Positions 62,329-64,000 of a DNA stretch of 64,000 nucleotides are shown here, piece by piece. Position 1 is the first letter of the stretch; every line of letters starts with the position of its first letter. The DNA comes from a virus. Made by a program: the position numbers and the translations under genes. The DNA lies in the IMG/VR virus record IMGVR_UViG_3300028392_000050, positions 1 through 64,000 of that record; one strand, 5' to 3'. The notes under the pieces were generated by a model. It made no database searches, was not told the origin of the DNA, and worked only from the letters and a program-made list of their open reading frames with translations.

Positions 62329-64000
62329 ATGGCTAGATTATTTTTAACCCCAATTGACTTAAACGGTCTTGAACTACGAGGTGCTGTAATTGGCAACCTT
62401 CCAACTGCTTCTATCGACGCTATTACTTCTGGTGCTGGTCGTATTCAATATGACTCTTCACTAAATGTGCTAAAGTATCGTGACAATGCTGGTTGGAAAA
62501 CAATTAGCACTTCTGCTGGAACCGTAACTTCCGTAGCCGGCACCTCCGGAAGAATTACTGCTTCTGGTACTACTTCGGTAACCCTAGATTTAGCGGCTAA
62601 TTATGGTGATAATCTAAACCCATATGCTTCAAAAAGCGCTAATACTATCCTTGCTGCTCCTAACGGCTCTACTGGTGTTCCAACATTTCGTGCTCTTGCT
62701 GCTGCTGATATTCCTAGCACTCTAAATGCAACTATTTTTAGTGGCGCTGTTGCTATGGGTACCTACAGAATTACTGGCGTTGGTGACCCGTCAGCTGCTC
62801 AAGACGCTGCTACTAAGGCATATGTAGATACTATTGCTACTGGCATTAATGCTCACGAAGCCGTGTCTTATGCTTCAACCGCTGAAATTACAGGAACTTA
62901 CTCAAACGGTGTTTCTGGTGTAGGAGCAACTCTTACTGGAACTGGCTCACTGGTAATTGACGGTTACACTGTTGTTTCTGGTGATGCAGGTACCAACGTT
63001 CAAGGCGGAACTGGACTTAGAGTTCTACTAAAAAACCAGACTACAAACACTGACCAAAACGGTATTTATACTGTAACTGCCTGTGTTTCTACAACTAGCT
63101 GGACTCTTACTCGTGCATATGATTATGACGCTCTTGGTGAAGTGGCTGCTGGTGACTTTACCTATGTACTTCTTGGAAGCGCAAACGCTAAATTTACTTT
63201 TGTTCAAACTAGCAAACCTGCCGCTATTAGCGGTGTTGGTACTACAGCAAACGCTATTACTTTTGGTGTCTTTGCTAACGGTAATATTAGCGGTACTGTA
63301 GCAGTTAACCAAGGTGGTACAGGGCAGACTACATTTACCTCTAACGGTGTTCTTTTGGGTAACGCTGGTAGTGCGCTTAACGTGACTGCTGCCGGAACTG
63401 CAGACCAGGTATTGCGTATTCCAGGTGCTGGAGGTGCGCCTGCGTTTGGTGCCATTGACCTAAGCAAGTCTGCCGCTGTAACTGGTTTGCTATCCCCTAC
63501 AAATGGCGGAACTGGTGTAAACAACGGTTCTAAAACTATTACCCTTAGCGGTAGCGCGACTATTGGTTCTAACACAGATACTGTTCAATTCACTACTGCA
63601 GGTAACACTAACGTAACTTTGCCTACTACTGGTACTTTGCTTACCGCAGCAGGCGCTGTTACTTCTGTAAACGGCTCTGTAGGAGCAGTAAGTAACATAG
63701 CAGTAACTAACGCTGCTAACACCTTTACTGGAACTCAAACTGTTCAAGCCGCTGCTACACAGGATTCTGTAAAGGTTGCTGGACGTGCGGGCGGTACCTC
63801 AAGCTATGCAGTTACTTTGACTCCAGCAACACTAAACGGTAGCGTCACGCTCACCCTACCTAGCTCACAAGCTGCTCAGGGGTTCACCTTAGCGCGTACT
63901 TTGACCGGAACTGTTACAGTAGCCTCGGGTACTGGTACAATTACACATAATATGAATAACCAATATGTTCTTGTTCAGATTTTTGATAACAGTACTAACG
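62329..64000 (+). CDS. tail-fibre-like protein (partial, continues past window)
   Basis: Open reading frame from ATG 62329 that continues past the end; at least 557 residues are encoded here. The N-terminus MARLFLTPIDLNGLELRGA and AAQDAATKAYVDTIATGI match phage tail-fibre attachment segments. Later parts are Gly/Thr/Val-rich beta repeats with NQGGTGQTT and NGGTGVNNG, as in long tail fibres that bind the host surface. AGGAAAA ribosome site. Confidence 0.8.
   Translation, partial: MARLFLTPIDLNGLELRGAVIGNLPTASIDAITSGAGRIQYDSSLNVLKYRDNAGWKTISTSAGTVTSVAGTSGRITASGTTSVTLDLAANYGDNLNPYASKSANTILAAPNGSTGVPTFRALAAADIPSTLNATIFSGAVAMGTYRITGVGDPSAAQDAATKAYVDTIATGINAHEAVSYASTAEITGTYSNGVSGVGATLTGTGSLVIDGYTVVSGDAGTNVQGGTGLRVLLKNQTTNTDQNGIYTVTACVSTTSWTLTRAYDYDALGEVAAGDFTYVLLGSANAKFTFVQTSKPAAISGVGTTANAITFGVFANGNISGTVAVNQGGTGQTTFTSNGVLLGNAGSALNVTAAGTADQVLRIPGAGGAPAFGAIDLSKSAAVTGLLSPTNGGTGVNNGSKTITLSGSATIGSNTDTVQFTTAGNTNVTLPTTGTLLTAAGAVTSVNGSVGAVSNIAVTNAANTFTGTQTVQAAATQDSVKVAGRAGGTSSYAVTLTPATLNGSVTLTLPSSQAAQGFTLARTLTGTVTVASGTGTITHNMNNQYVLVQIFDNSTN

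Overview
This window is most of a tailed double-stranded DNA bacteriophage genome of an actinobacterial host. The phage calls rest on a terminase large subunit, portal, scaffold, an N4-gp56-type major capsid protein, a family A DNA polymerase, a DnaB-like helicase, a primase and a lysis block. The actinobacterial host is inferred from a WhiB-type Fe-S regulator and from actinophage-style neighbours (SNF2 helicase, RecA, RuvC-like and Cas4-like nucleases, B12-dependent ribonucleotide reductase). The sequence is AT-leaning, which would suit a low-GC, possibly freshwater, actinobacterium; the exact host cannot be read from the sequence. No integrase, tRNA or CRISPR array was seen.

Layout. 0-5.2 kb (+): helicase, primase, SNF2 helicase, small genes and a DNA methyltransferase that sits between two copies of the tail of its neighbour. 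5.3-8.5 kb (-): lysis and surface block with an M23 endolysin, small membrane proteins and a secreted PA14/FN3/proline-rich protein. 8.7-10.7 kb (+): NlpC/P60 lipoprotein, Hsp20 and an RHH regulator. 10.7-31.2 kb (+): tightly packed replication, recombination and nucleotide genes (Dam-like methylase, SSB-like protein, PolA, RecA, nucleases, WhiB, SpoVS, metallophosphoesterase, nucleotidyltransferase, NrdJ) plus a run of small basic proteins. 31.4-36.8 kb (-): prepilin peptidase, chained small genes, and a VWA plus MoxR/CobS-like AAA ATPase pair. 36.8-47.3 kb (-): an accessory array of small genes. 47.4-64 kb (+): small basic proteins, HNH nuclease, a large beta-repeat protein, terminase, portal, scaffold, capsid, adaptor and tail-fibre-like genes; the last runs off the window.

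The most unusual part is the 36.8-47.3 kb array. One to three small unknown genes alternate with a recurring junction. Read in the direction of transcription, the standard junction is: rho-independent terminator, long palindrome, three or four in-phase 11-bp repeats, promoter, a common leader, next gene. The palindromes share an outer box (CCAACTCAACAA / TTGTTGAGTTGG), but each has its own inner stem, perfect or near-perfect in most copies and built on repeated AGCC words. Eleven copies were found. Later copies become double hairpins and one is inside-out. The ten-kb block is bracketed by two related hairpins followed by the motif AAATCGTTATAA. I know no described system with this layout. It could be a cassette-exchange, transcription-insulation or replication system.

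The genes suggest a phage that brings its own replisome and recombination set, makes deoxynucleotides with a B12-dependent reductase, may adjust host cobalamin or metal-chelatase functions and surface pili, and methylates its DNA.
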